A DNA stretch of 64,000 bases from Malurus cyaneus samueli (taxonomy: Eukaryota > Chordata > Aves > Passeriformes > Maluridae): NCBI GenBank assembly GCA_009741485.1, contig CM019228.1:9438696-9502695 (forward strand). Direction: 5' to 3'. A program made the translations under genes and the position numbers. A model generated the notes under the pieces. The model was not told where the DNA came from and made no database searches. It saw only the letters and a program-made list of their open reading frames with translations. This document shows, piece by piece, positions 36,421 through 49,405 of this stretch (position 1 is the stretch's first letter; every line of letters begins with the position of its first letter).

Positions 36421-39400
36421 CTGTTTCTCTGACTTTAAAAAAAAAATCTTATTTTTAAATTGACCTATTAAATTAGAATCTCCAGGGTAAGATTTTTTTT
36501 TTGTGAGCTGCAGCCCATTGCTCTGGGTGAGTGCAGTTGTTTGCTCTAACAGATGGACTGTTTAGCCTGATTTTACTGAGGACATTTGTTTCCTGTGCCA
36601 CATTGTGATAAATACAGATTCGCTTGCTACTGAATTTTTAATGGTAATGCAATCTGCAAAGTTATGTTAAATGCATGTTTTAAATGACGTAAATAGATTT
36701 GATCTTAATGTGTTTTGATGTCTTTTCTTTTCCTTGAGTGCTTAAAACCCCAATTTTTGTCTTTCATCCCTGCTCACCTCCAGCAACCAGTGCTGCTAAA
36801 GAGAAATAAAATTGTGGTTCTTTATGGACAATATCAGCAGGATTGTCTGTTCAGTCCTGATCAGGTCTGAACCACACCCACAGAGAACAGTGAATTTTCT
36901 GAAATTGTTCTTGGATATCAAATTTGGCTTTCAGAATCCCCGTTATTCCTGATCTAGAAGATGGAAAGAACCCAACTTAATTTTAATGTCCAAGCAGAAT
37001 TTGAACAGCTGGTAAGTAAGAAAACCTCTACTTTTTAAACATCCCTCTGCCATCTTCTTCTAGTCCCACAAATTTAATTCACAGTTGCATTCAAAAATAA
37101 GTTCCCTTGATTTCCAGTTTCTGGGTGGAAATATCTTCACAATGAAGAAGTGTTAGGCATTCACGTTGAATGTTGGTTACTTTGGCTAAATCTACATGTG
37201 GAAAAAAAAAGAACAGTAAGAATGACAAAGGAATCAAACCCCACAGACTTTTAAACCAAACACTGAAATAGGAAGTTGCAGGAGAAGATAATTTCAAGTG
37301 AGAATGACTACACTGCTGGTTTGGATCAAAGGCCATGTCAGTAATGTTTCTTGTAATAATTTCAGGCTTTAAAAAAGGAGATATAGTAGGGGAAAAAAAG
37401 CAGAACAGAAAGTGCAAGAAATAAAGAAGAAAACTGGAGTTTTCTTCTCCAGGGCAGCAACTTTTAATCTCAATTAAAGCAGTCAGCTAGCAGAGCAGCA
37501 TGCTGATACTTACTAGAGAGAGTCAGAGAATACAAATGACCTTTGTGGGTTTGGCTTTAGCTGCTTTTCCTCCTGATTGAAAAGGACGCCCAGCAGTTGT
37601 CTTAATTGGACGTTAATTGATACATATTCACAGGAAGTAGAGTCTGTGATCTTGCAGCTTGTTTGTATGAAAGAGTATAATGGAACAAAGTGTGAGGAAG
37701 TTTTTTTTTAATAATCACAGTGACACAGCAGAGTAGTAGGAATTTCAAAATTATCTCAGAAATGTTTGAGGAGTCATTACCAGAACAGACTTAGCTGCAT
37801 TTATATAGCTTTAATATTCTGCCTTACATATTAAAAACATAATTAAACTAAAGATAAACCTTATAATTATGACCTCATACCTCCTGTCAGTAATACTGTC
37901 TTACACTTTCTTGAGTCCTCGTGATGATATAAAAGAGGATGATGAGACAGAATGCAGGGGTAACTCAAACTACTCATCTTTCAAAACTATCAGTCACAGG
38001 TCCAAGGTATGAAGTGTTCCCTGATGAGTTGTGCCCAGTCACTCCAGGAGACACCTGTCCCCTCATTGATGTCATTGTACCCACACACAGCATGGAAACA
38101 TGAGAAGGAATTTGTTTGTGCTTCCCAGTATTGGGTTCAGTGGGAGGAATACAGTGTAGCAGGAAAGACACCGCTGTTGCCCTTGAGCATTCAAATGTCT
38201 GTGGTTTTGAGCTAAGAATTATGTTTTCATTTCTATTGCTATTTTTGCTAGAACTGAGTAAACTCAAGTAGCACAGCCCCTTCAAAGTGACATTGAGCTG
38301 AGGGAGATCCTGTCTTATTGCTTTGTTCCAGTGACACTTGTAAACGGGATCCAGAAATAATGTCGAGTAATCCATGCTGGCATGAGGATGTACTGTATGA
38401 GAACCAAGAAAATAGAAGTCTTTATAATTAATATATTGCAGGGACACGTAAGAACAGTTATACAGCAAGAGAGATCACAGAAGAATTGGAAATTTGTAGT
38501 GGTTAACCTATAATAAAAGCAGGTTGCCATAAAACAGTTCTGAGACGAGCTCAGTCCACCAAGCCCATGCAGGTGCACTGGAACTACTGTTCACAAAAGT
38601 TAGTAATTAAAACTAAGCATATTACTTCAAATGAGACTGGCTGAAAATACCATTTTTTGTGTTTGTAAAAAGGAGGTATGAATAATGATATAAACTGGGA
38701 ACTCTGCAGGGACAGTCATCTGAACATAATGAAAAAGTGACAAGTTGTGGTCATCCTCAATGTCTAGGAATTGACAGCTTTGTGCTGCAAGCCCAAAGGG
38801 AAAGTGTCTGTTGTCTGTTGCTATAGCGTGAGGCAGCCAAGCCTTCACCTTGCAAAGGGCACACAGAACCTCTGCATGGAATTAGGCAGAGTTTGAGGGC
38901 AATGCCTCCAGTGCTCCCGTTTCCCTGGGCTGTGCTGGATACATAAAGCAACATGTCAAACTGCTGGCAGTTTAACAGTGTTCAACTGGCTGCTTTTTCT
39001 GGTTTAAATTAGAAGCTGGATGGCTCTTTAAAATGGTTCAAGTTTCCTGAAGGTAGATCTCTAAAAGTCACTCTGTATGCAGAAAGCCCAGCCTCTCTTA
39101 ATCAATCCTTTATGCCTGGAATGACAAACTGACTGTAACCTGAAGAGCAGTTTCTCCTGCTTCTTCTCCTGATAGTGGCAGTGGATCTCCCTTTAATACA
39201 AAACCATTTCAATGTGATTGAAATGGAAGCTTGTACTGAAGGGTTTTAATGTGTTATTTTTAGAGTTCTGGTTACGACCTTGTCTGTCCTTACCTGTGAA
39301 TCTGTACCGGTGCTACTCTAATATATGCAGACAGAAGATGTTTAGTGTTTAGGAGTGTGACAAGCTGGCATTCCTCAGTGCATTTGTTCACTGGAAGGCA

Positions 39401-42400
39401 CAGTGGAGTCTGTAGGAGCAGGCAGGAAAGGCATCGTAGAGTTAAGAAGCAAAGAGAGAGTGAGGCAGTGCTGAGAAGGTGAAATGTTTATCTGCCAATT
39501 TTAGTTTCCAGTGTATTTAATACTTTATAATGTCAGTTGCTTGGAAACCAGTGTTTTGTGCCCTTTTGCTGTTTGGCAGAAATCACTCTAATTGGCATGT
39601 TTCTAGCACTGTCACTGCTGGCAGTTTGCAGCATTTTTTTTTCCTCCAGAAGCAAAATTTTTCTTTTACATGAATGATGGCTCACATTAATTAGACAGCA
39701 GTCATGGGGAAAGACAGCTATTTAAGTGTATGGATGTATGAACCATTATCTCTATCATCAATCACTGGGAAGACTGTTATTCCTATCAGAATTTCTGCCT
39801 TTCCAGAGGCTGTTCCTTTGAGTTTCAATTCCTTTCATTTTAGGCAAAAATATTTGTTTATGTTTGAGATTTCTTAAGTGGAAATAATTCATCCTTATTA
39901 GATTTTACTACTTATCTAAACACAACAGTGTAATCCCACATCTTCTGATACCCCAATGACACATTGTCACTGGATGTTTGAACTATGCTGGCATGTAAAA
40001 TGAGTTTTTCATTTTTTAGAAGTAAAATGTCATTGCTCTGTAAATATCTTTATGTAGTAATGCAAGACATTAAGTTGTGAAAATTGGTTTCTACTTTACA
40101 TGAAAATCTTGAAGCACCATTATTTCCTGGTAGAGGATCAGGATTCTCAGTGAAATTTCACTTAACAAACAGTGAGTTTTTATTGATAAAATGAACATAA
40201 AGTCATTATTGTACATTCTTAAAGCTAAAAAATGAAAATTCCAGAAATCTACACATTATTTTTCTTTTTTTTTTTCTCTTGAAGTTTTAGTAACAGCTCA
40301 CCTACAGCTTTTTGGAGAAAAATTTATAGCAAAGCCCTGAAACCTCACAGGTTTATTTTTCTGCCCTTCATGAGTACAAAACTGACTCTTTGGTGCTGTT
40401 CTGGAAGAGTTTCCCCCATTCACCTTTGTTTATGTACTCCTCCTGAGACAGGTTTTTTGTAGCTCCCTGTAACCAAACGTGCTTGGGCTTTCCAGCATTA
40501 GAGAACCTCCTCATTTTCCAAGGAGAGGTTCTGCCTCGTTTCATAATGGAAGCAGCATCTGTGTTTTAACATATTTGTGGTTAATTGAAAACCACTCTGA
40601 GACACTTTAAATATGCAGTACTACATGAATGCATTTATCTGTGACATCTCCTATCACAATGTGGGAGGTGTTTTGACTATTGAAGATCTTTTTTCCTGCC
40701 ACACAACCTTCTGTGAACGTACCACAAATTTGTTCATGTCTTACTTGAACTTGTTTAGTGACTTTTTTCCCGGTCAGATTTCCATGTGATAATGTGCATC
40801 TTTCCCATTATGCAAACCCTGGTTTTGTTTTTTAAACAAACATTTGAGTAAAGAATATTATACTCATCTGCAGGAGAATGAAATGGGAATCAACATCTGA
40901 AACAATGTGGGTATTCCAGATTGTTTGTGTGTCTTCAACTGCTCCAGACAGATGTTGATGTGGTACAGCTTTAGTTCCTTGGCAGAATCATCAGTGGTTC
41001 AGCATGGTAAATGATCACAGATGTCTGAGTTTCTGTGGGTTGGTACCTACATTTGATAGATTTTTAGTGTCATTATCATCTGGTCTTCACTGAATTAAAG
41101 AAAAGTGGGTGGATGAATGTTTACCCATTTGGTTCTTAGTGTGTAATTATTCACGCATTGAATAGGAACAGTCACCACTGTGTTCCTGGTTCCTTGTGTG
41201 GGCATCTTTAACTTGGCTGTGAACACTACCAAACTGGAATTTATAATTGCTTTCCATTAGTATCTACATTTGAACTGTGAACAGTTGCAAGCTTTTTCTG
41301 TCCGCATGCTGAGCTTTCAGAGCATGACCCAAATGCAGAACTCAGTAGTAGGACTTGCTGGCTCAGGCTCACCACCCTGTAAATTCAACTCCAGGTTATT
41401 GGTTATTTCAGAAATAAATTTCAGGATAATGTGTGTGCCCTGTAATAACTCAATGAGTAATTTTTAAGTGAACAATGCCCTAATTCACATTTATAATGAG
41501 ACTGCCTTACATCGCTCAGGAAAGGTGATGGAGCAGCCCTAATGTAAATAAATTTCGGACATACTGGCATGGATATAAATTTCAATGCTGAATTTAAAAC
41601 CCTGACGTAGTCAGTAAAATGGTCAGCAGCTCTAGTGTTTGCTGATAAGGGAATGGAACACTGGCTTAAATCAGTATCACTGTTGTCAGTTAACGAGAAA
41701 TGCAGAGTTTGCTCTCCTATTGTTCTGTGCTCACTCTGTAAATAAGAAATTCACTGTGTGCATATGGATTTTCTTTTGTCTTGGCAATTCCTGCAGCTTC
41801 ACAATTATTTGCTGTTTAGGTGTTACAGCATGTTGTCAGAAAGTTAAGGGACATGTAAGAATTGTTTCAGCTATTAGAATGCAGCAACAGCTCTAGTGGA
41901 GTCTGATGTGTGCTAATGTGGATACATCCAGCATATATTTGGGGGTACTGGAATGATTAAAACAAAAGTGTTTTATTCACAGTGAAACAGCAGTGAGAGC
42001 AGTTGCATGTAATCAGCTGAAATCTGATTAATGTAGTGTTAATACTTGTGCTCCTGCAGAGAATTGCTGTAGCAGCTTGAATTCTTTGGGTGTCAGAACT
42101 TCCATTTTATTGTATGTTCAAAAAATCCAGACCCTGCAGTACCATGGTGTCCCCAAAATTAGGGAAGAGCATAGATTTCAAGTTTAATCCAACTGAAGTC
42201 ATCTTCCTGCTCTCCCTGCTTCCTTTAGTGGATACTGCTTTGAAATCTTCAGGGTCCAGATGCTTACTGGCCTCATCTGAGATTTGTGACTGGATCACAG
42301 CTCATGGTGGCATGGCTTCAGATAATGCAAAGTGCTCATTTAGGAGATTTATAGTGGATTTTAATACTGTTTTAGTCTGTGGTGTTCGCAAAACAGTTTA

Positions 42401-45400
42401 GCTGTATTTGCTGTAGTTTCAAAGTTGTTGCTTCCTGTGCTTTCTGTTTGAGAAAGAAATGGATTGTTATCTTCTGCTATAGAAAATACTTCCTTGGAAT
42501 GGTTTAAGTTGTAGTATGGATTAAATTGCATTTGTTTTTCACCTGGGAAGCCTTAGCTCCTCTCCAGTTTGCCTCTACTGCAGCAAGTCAGGCAATGCTA
42601 CACAGGTATCTCCCAACACCCTCGGCAGGGTCTGGCCTGGTGCCCAAAGAGGAGCTTTTATGGGTCTAGCAGGGAGCTGTTACAGATGCACATTGAAATG
42701 CTTTTATGAAAATAAAGGAAATGGCCTTTAGAAAGCCTGTGCTTTCAGTGGCTTTCAGAGCAGTGACACATGGGTTTCATTTATATTTACAATTGGCTGT
42801 AAGCCTCTGGAAAACGCTGGATTCTTTCTAACAGTGTCAGGAGCAGGAGATGTTCTGTCATTAGCTTTGCTGATATAAAGGCTGATTCCATTAAGGTAAG
42901 AAAACTGAATAAACCATTTTATGAAATGGTGCCTAACAGTTTCCGTGATCAGAGAAGTACTTACGTATACATTGCTTAATAGATACATAATTCTTTTATT
43001 TACTGCTCAAAATATTTGCTCACCATGAATGTTCTGCCTTAGAATCAAGCTGGTTTAAATGGTCTGTAACTCCAGCTTTGGGAAATGGGGCAGAGTAGGA
43101 TGAGCAGGAAGAGTTAATGGGGCTGAAGCACCTGGTGACACCATCCAGAGCATCAAATACAATCCCTTAGTGGGGCACAACCTTCTTCCCACTTTTTCTG
43201 GCTCTTCTGTTCAGGCTGGAGTCAGAGCAGCTGAGCTGAGCAAGGGTTTGGCATCACTTCAGTCCTTTAATAACCATCTCTCCCCTGAATTTGTTTTTTT
43301 TACACCATGGAGGTGAGATTATCAACTGTAAGATTTGATTTTCTGGGACAAATACCTCCTTAGTGTGATTCCTTTGAATGTAGGAAAGAAGACCCAGGGA
43401 ACTTTAACAAGTAAAAATTATGTAAGAAAACCCCTGGTAAATATCGAGCTTGTCTTTACCCTGTTGAAAATGTTTCTGGCATTGCTATTACAGCTTCCCA
43501 ATGTTTTACTAGGACTTAAATTACAACTAAGACAAATTCAGGATTTCCTTTTATTTTTATGAGTAATTTCTTACTCAAAGGCACCAAGAATTCCAAATCT
43601 TAGCAATAAAAGTTCAATTCCCCAACACTTTAATGGCCAATTAACTGGTGACCTTGAGTCTCTAAAGGATTTACAGAGTAATTTAGTAAGTGCATAGTTA
43701 CACCAAGCACTGAAAATACACTTGCAACCAATTTTCTCTATGTGCAGTACGCTGCTGGGTCACTCCTTTGTGCTTGTCTTTGACCCTTATCTATAATAAT
43801 ATATTCCTGCAGAGAAAACTGGAATTATTCCATGGTACATTATTACTGCTCAGAAAACTCTTTTAATGCTCATGCTGATAAAGATATTAATGTTGAAGAA
43901 TTAGACATATCCTTTTGTCTGAACGGCACTTGAAAATTTGTGTTGTGACTACAGTTGACTGAAGCTCAATTACTTTAATAAACGTATTCCAAATTTCACC
44001 TTGATTACATTTGCATTTTAATGAACAATTCTCGCCTACTTGTCAAATAGGCAGCCCAGCTAAATTTATTAAGTTGTTGTATAAACAGGGTGTTGTGACG
44101 CCCAAATTTAAATGGAGAAATATTTGATGTCACATTCCAGCAATACGTTGTAATTCTACAGTGTAGAAAATTACGTTGGTTATCTCTGTATTTTAATTTA
44201 GAGTTTACTGTTTTTTGGTTTGTTTTTTTTTTTTTAAAGAGTCCATGAAGCTTTAGGATCATTCATAAGTACCCCAGAAATACGGAATTATGAGAGGATT
44301 TTTTGTGTGTTTAAATCAGATGGTTATTACAGTTCTTTTTTATGCTGCATTCCTGTTAAATGTTCTGTTATTTATTTCTTTTTCTGTGGTTGAGAAGGAA
44401 GGTGGGAGTAAAGTGCTTTCCTTGAGAACTGGTGCTGGATCAGCTGCTACATTCTTGCTACCATTTCACTCCAAGGCTGCAGAGCCTTTCACTGCCATCA
44501 CCTTTGCTTTTTCTACTTCTGTTTGGGTTTTTTTTTTTTTTTAAGCTCTATTGTCATCCCACAGGCAGCACATTACAGTCACTTCTTTCTTTCCTTCTCC
44601 TGCAGTAATACCCTGCCTGTTCCCTCCAGCTCACTGACAGGCTGCACTGACACCTTCCCTTTTCCTAAACGGTGCAGCCTTCCAAGAGCCTGTGGAATTC
44701 AGCAGTGAACAGGCAGCTCCAGGGCAGTGACAGCTGAGCTCACACAGGGAGCCCAGTGCTGCTAATAATTAGAATTAGGCAGGGCAGTTTTTGAACCAGG
44801 TACTGGACAAAGTGATATTGAGCTCAAGACATCCAATACTTCACCTGTGTGATGCTGAAAGAGATAAAGGAAAGTTCTCCCAGTTCATACTGGGGAATTG
44901 TTGTCCTTTGCTGTCATATTGCAGACAGAGATACTAATGTTGAATTCCTGAATGTGAAATCACCTTTAAATATTAGGTTGGTGGGCAACAGAGAAATCAA
45001 TCAATTTAATAGTGTGTGATCAGACTACTGACCAAGTTGTGATGATTTTTGGCAGGCATCACCTCAGTTCTGTGAAGAAAAGTGGAGAATACCTTCATGT
45101 ACTTGGTCAGGAATCACTGGAGGGGAAGAGCACACTGAAAGCAGACCAGCAGGCTCAGGGCACGTGAGAAAGAACTGAGTTCCAGCCACCCAAATATTTC
45201 TCTGATGTGGAGGAGTCAAAGGAACAAATAAACATGTAAGTCAGCTTAGAGGGCTTTGGGTGATGTGAGGGCAGTGTTTTTAAAAAGCAACAATTTCCAG
45301 TTTCTGTCATTCCTTGGTATTGAGGCAGTTTCCTTGGATGTTCAAGAAAGGGATAATGCTTAAAGTCTGGGTAAGTGAGCAGCTGTAAACTTGGCAGGTG

Positions 45401-46857
45401 TGGGGAAAAAAAGTGCTTGAAGTGGTTTAAAAAGGAGGAATTTTAGATGGCAGGAAGAAGGTGAGTGAACTCTGGAGAGGTTTTATAGCCACCTCAGAAA
45501 TGAAAGGAAAAAGCCTGGTGAGCTTGTGCCACGCTTTTGTTCCCCGAGTGGGACCACAGCATTAAGAACAAAAAAGAATTGCACTCAGCAGAAGTGGCTC
45601 GGTTTCTTCACTGCTCCACACCTGTTACTTACAACCTTCTTCAGGTTTTCTCTCCTTTTGAGCACTGAATTGTCTTCAGTCCTTTGGCTCCCACTGCACC
45701 TCTAATGCCTGTTGAAACACTGTAGTCTTCCATCTGCCAGCCCTTGCTGGGTGATGATTAAATCCTTGCTCAGCAGGACAGAATGACTCCTCTGGAGGTT
45801 ACAGACCTTCGGAGCTTTAGTGCCTCAAAAGCTCATCCATCTCCAGCAGTCTTTTCTCATCACTTAGCTGTGGCTTTTGTCACTCCCAGGTGCCACCTTC
45901 TCGTGAACTGACTCTCAGCTTGGAAAATTCACTTTCCACAGTCATCAGAAATGCCATCATGCTCTAGTCATGAATTGAGACAACAATATATAACCATTAT
46001 TTAGTCTTTGGACTAAAAAACAGATCAAAAAGTGAAGAGATAGCAGAGAGAGGCTGAGTAATTCTCAATGGAAAAATATCATATTTACTAGAGTGACACT
46101 AAATACCCAGCGTCGTCAATGGTCCCTAATTGAACATCTAGAAAAGGTGGGAAAGGAACAAAGTATTCCTGAGAGACAGTGTGATGGAAGGAGGAAACAG
46201 CCCAAACAGGCTCACAGCAGTGAATGAGCAGCACCCATAGCCTGTAAGAAGCTCAGTTTTCTGTTACATTTGTTTGGCCAAGGCTCTTCTCATTGGGGTG
46301 AATCTTTCCAATTTAATCGCTATTATTTTCTGTGCCCACAATATGGTAACCCTAGAAAAACTGAACAGAATTTGAGGCACATCTTGAAACTTTGGCCTCG
46401 TGTCTAGAATCCTACTACCCCAGTGGCATGATTCCAATAGAAAACAAAATGGAATGGAACGCCAGCAACGTGTCAGCATCTTTTCTCAAACAAATCAGTC
46501 ACATTATTTCCTCTGCCTCCAAATCTGATTTCACATAAACGCTTAATTGCTAATAATAAGCAGTAGTATAAATGTGTGAATACAAATAATACTGTATTTA
46601 TAATTTATAAAGTACTGTAAGCATATTATAAATAAATGAAAATTATATACCCTGGTAAACATAGAAATATCCAAACTTCAATATTAACAAATGCTAATAA
46701 GTGTAGTCATTAACAATTTAGAAATGCATCTAAGTATTCTTTTATAAGCTAGTAAGAAGAGGAAGTGGGATGATGTGAATACAATAAACAGTTTTATTTG
46801 CTCTGCCTTAATTTCACATACAATTTTACTAACTTCACTCTTTCTTTTCTCCCACAG
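36421..46857. other. AT-rich non-coding DNA, no gene recognised
   Basis: Mostly unique DNA without named repeats. Several splice-signal pairs flank short open segments (for example 42,835-42,895 and 45,329-45,370 on the plus strand, and 39,294-39,317 on the minus strand). All are too short to evaluate and are about as frequent as chance predicts. T tracts occur near 44,222-44,234 and 44,530-44,542. Confidence 0.5.
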
Positions 46858-46968
46858 TAGACAGCCACATGAAGAAGTCAGGGACAAAAGAAAAAAAAAG
46901 ATGACCTTACAGTCTTTTATTAGTGTTTATACCAGTGTCTGGATTCCAAGCCACCCTGGAGCAGAAAG
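46858..46968 (+). other. Exon-like segment, 111 nt
   Basis: A textbook-looking acceptor precedes it: a TACTAAC-type branch point within TTTACTAACTTC, then a pyrimidine tract ending CCCACAG. The end has AAAG|GTAAAT. Only one frame is open across the segment; the peptide has a lysine/arginine cluster and is unrecognised. The length is a multiple of three. It could be an exon of a non-coding RNA or of an unidentified gene, or chance. Confidence 0.2.
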
Positions 46969-49104
46969 GTAAATTTGAAGGAAGATTAATGTCCTGCCCT
47001 CTGTGGTAGGACATGAGTGAAACTCACAGTGACACAGACCTATAACAGGTACACTCAGAGATGCTGTTCAGCTGCTGAACTTGTATTCTGAGAATTTCAG
47101 GATTTGGTGGTGTCAGAGTCTGTCTTTACTGATAGCTACTGTTAAATTCTAGCATTAGATCACTGAATCCCAGTGAGTTACTGAGTTTGCTTCTCTGTAA
47201 TTTATATCAGTCACTAATACACATTGTGTAATCTGTTGTAAGATCATTAACCCAACTGCTCAGCAAAAAATGCGTCTTTCTATATTTATATTTTCACATG
47301 GAATAAGCTGAATGCCACAGATAATCTTAGTTTGGAAAAAGATGGGTCCAACATTTTAAACTCACACAGTTTCTACTCAAAGGCAAAGAAGTTCCTGTAG
47401 AATCCAAACCCCCAGAATCCACTGCATAAATGCCAGAATTGTTCCAGGTTTGAAAGCATGGGCACGTCATCAAGATAAGCCCATTGGAAAACTTTGGAAA
47501 ACTTTGAGAGGTGCCTGGAATCCACTGGGACAATTAAAAACTCGCACTACAGAAATAATTGGATGTGTCTGTCTGAGCCCACACAGTGCCAGCTGGGCTC
47601 TTTCCTTGACTAGAATGTAACATGTTGGTTTCTCCACTTCCCAGTGAACACTTGTTCCAGTATCTCTATTGCATCTAATGGCTTTGGGAAGCTTTGACTC
47701 TCAAATCCAACAGTTTGACTCATTCCATACTGACCTGCTGGAATCCAAGGGGAAGAAACCAGGTGCTGGGGATCTTTGGTCCTTTGTATGTTGTTGTTTC
47801 TTTTCTTTCAAGAAATAACCATTTCAGCAGATTGTTATTTATTCTGTGCCACACACCACAAACAAATCCCGGATTGACTTTGTCCCTGTGCAGTCAGCAG
47901 GGAGTGGTGCAGTCAAACCAGTGGCACAGCATCCTCCTCTCTGATTGCAGCCTGCAGAACCAGGAAAAAATACTGAGATCCCAGCCAAATCTAGTTGTGT
48001 TTTCTTTCCCTTTTCTCTTTTGGCTAATAAATATGCAAATTAAATACATTTAGTAATAGATGTATGTATATACCCACAGCCTTCCCTTGGAGGGTTATCC
48101 CACTGAACTCAACAGGAATTCCATATACGTTATCATTACAGAACAAAGCCAGCTATTAAGTGATATTTAGTAGCTGATTTTATTCTATCAATTATGTATG
48201 ACAGTGATGGGTATTTTGTAAAAGATGTCTTGCTTCTGAACTTTTATACTGCTAAAAGTAAATAGTAATTTAGGTTTTCAACATTTTTTAGTCAATATAA
48301 TAATGTTGACATAACGTGTATTTAAATTATTCATGAGTGGTTGGTAAGAACAGTGAACAGTTTATGCTCTGACTTGCAGGGTAAAGCTCTTCAAAGCTGT
48401 TCTGTTTTCTGTCTGTTTTCCCAGTCAAGACAAACCATGCCCATGTATAACAGAGGTGTAAAAGTATAATTATATAGAATTAGCCTGATAAATTGGAGGA
48501 CAGAACCAGTCTGGTGTGTGTGGAGAATGGCTTTTTCACCCCTTTACATAGAGGAACCAACCAGTAAACTGGGGTAAGAGAGAGTCTGTCAGCAAGTTTC
48601 CCACACACAGGCTAGCAGCAGAGTATAAATGCATAAAGCTCTGGATTTTCCCCAGGTTTTCCAGCTCTGCAGCTTCTGGTTGCAAACTTTTTTCTGCCTC
48701 TGACCACTTGATAGACCTGACAGAGTATTTATCCTTTGGCTCTGCAATGCAGTTCAGCACAAAACTGGGTAATCTTAATTTTTTTCACTTCCTTTCAAGT
48801 CAAAGTCCACCAGAAAGGCACGTTTGCCATTTAGTATTGCTAATTACCTTTTAATTGATATTTATATTATCATTATTAGGCTGACAGCATGCTCTACTAC
48901 ACTCTAAATTACCAGTCAGTAAGGAGTTCTTTTGAGAGAGTTCTGGGACTATTGGGGAGCTGTTAAAAAGGCTAGAAAGATCCTAATAATGGGGAGGAAG
49001 CAAAAGAAGAGAACGTTGTGGAAAAATAGAAATATTTTTAGTTGCTTTATCAGTTCCTGTCCTTCCCATTTCCCCAGACTTGTTTCAGTAGTAAAGTTTG
49101 ATTG
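46969..49104. other. AT-rich non-coding DNA, no gene recognised
   Basis: No exon, RNA gene or repeat was recognised. Open frames here are at most about 119 codons and lack supporting signals. Confidence 0.5.
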
Positions 49105-49405
49105 AAAGAAAGTGATGAGGTATGGTAGAGATCTGGAATGACTTCCACATGAGAACCAATTAAAGAGACTGAGGCTCCTCAGAGCAGGAAAGAAATGGCT
49201 GGAGACAAGGTTGTGACAGATCTCTGTAACATCATGGAGTGCATGGAAAAAAAGTGATTAGAGAGTAGTTATTCACAAGTTCCCTTGACACCCGATTTAT
49301 TGCACACCAAATTAAATTATCTGGCAGAAAATTTAAAGCAATGGGAAGTGTTTTCAAGCATGATTAAACTTAGAAGTTCAGTGCTACAATATATTGCTGG
49401 AAGTA
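49105..49405 (+). mobile_element. Ancient CR1 LINE fragment
   Basis: The order of segments follows the 3' part of old amniote CR1 elements: an AAAGAGACTGAGGCTC-type motif, AGAAATGGCTGGAGACA, then ATCATGGAGTGCATGGAAAA, a TTATTCACAAG-type block, ACACCAAATTAAATTA and ATTTAAAGCAATGGGAAGTG. Substitutions and small indels are spread throughout, so any frame is destroyed and the copy must be old. The assignment is by remembered consensus pattern, and subfamily cannot be given. It is much older than the CR1 tails at 5.8-6.0 kb and 54.2 kb. Confidence 0.72.

Noticed and set aside
36921..37010. A splice-bounded plus-strand stretch whose translation includes IPVIPDLED, resembling a conserved motif of the ciliary protein IFT43
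   Set aside because: The frame hits a stop six codons later, no donor follows the motif in frame, and no other IFT43 exon was recognised in the window. A nine-residue resemblance is not enough.
37974..38468. 164-codon minus-strand frame
   Set aside because: No splice boundaries, no domain, and a composition typical of chance frames.
43605..43625. AGTTCAATTCCCC resembling a tRNA B box
   Set aside because: No matching A box or cloverleaf can be formed around it.
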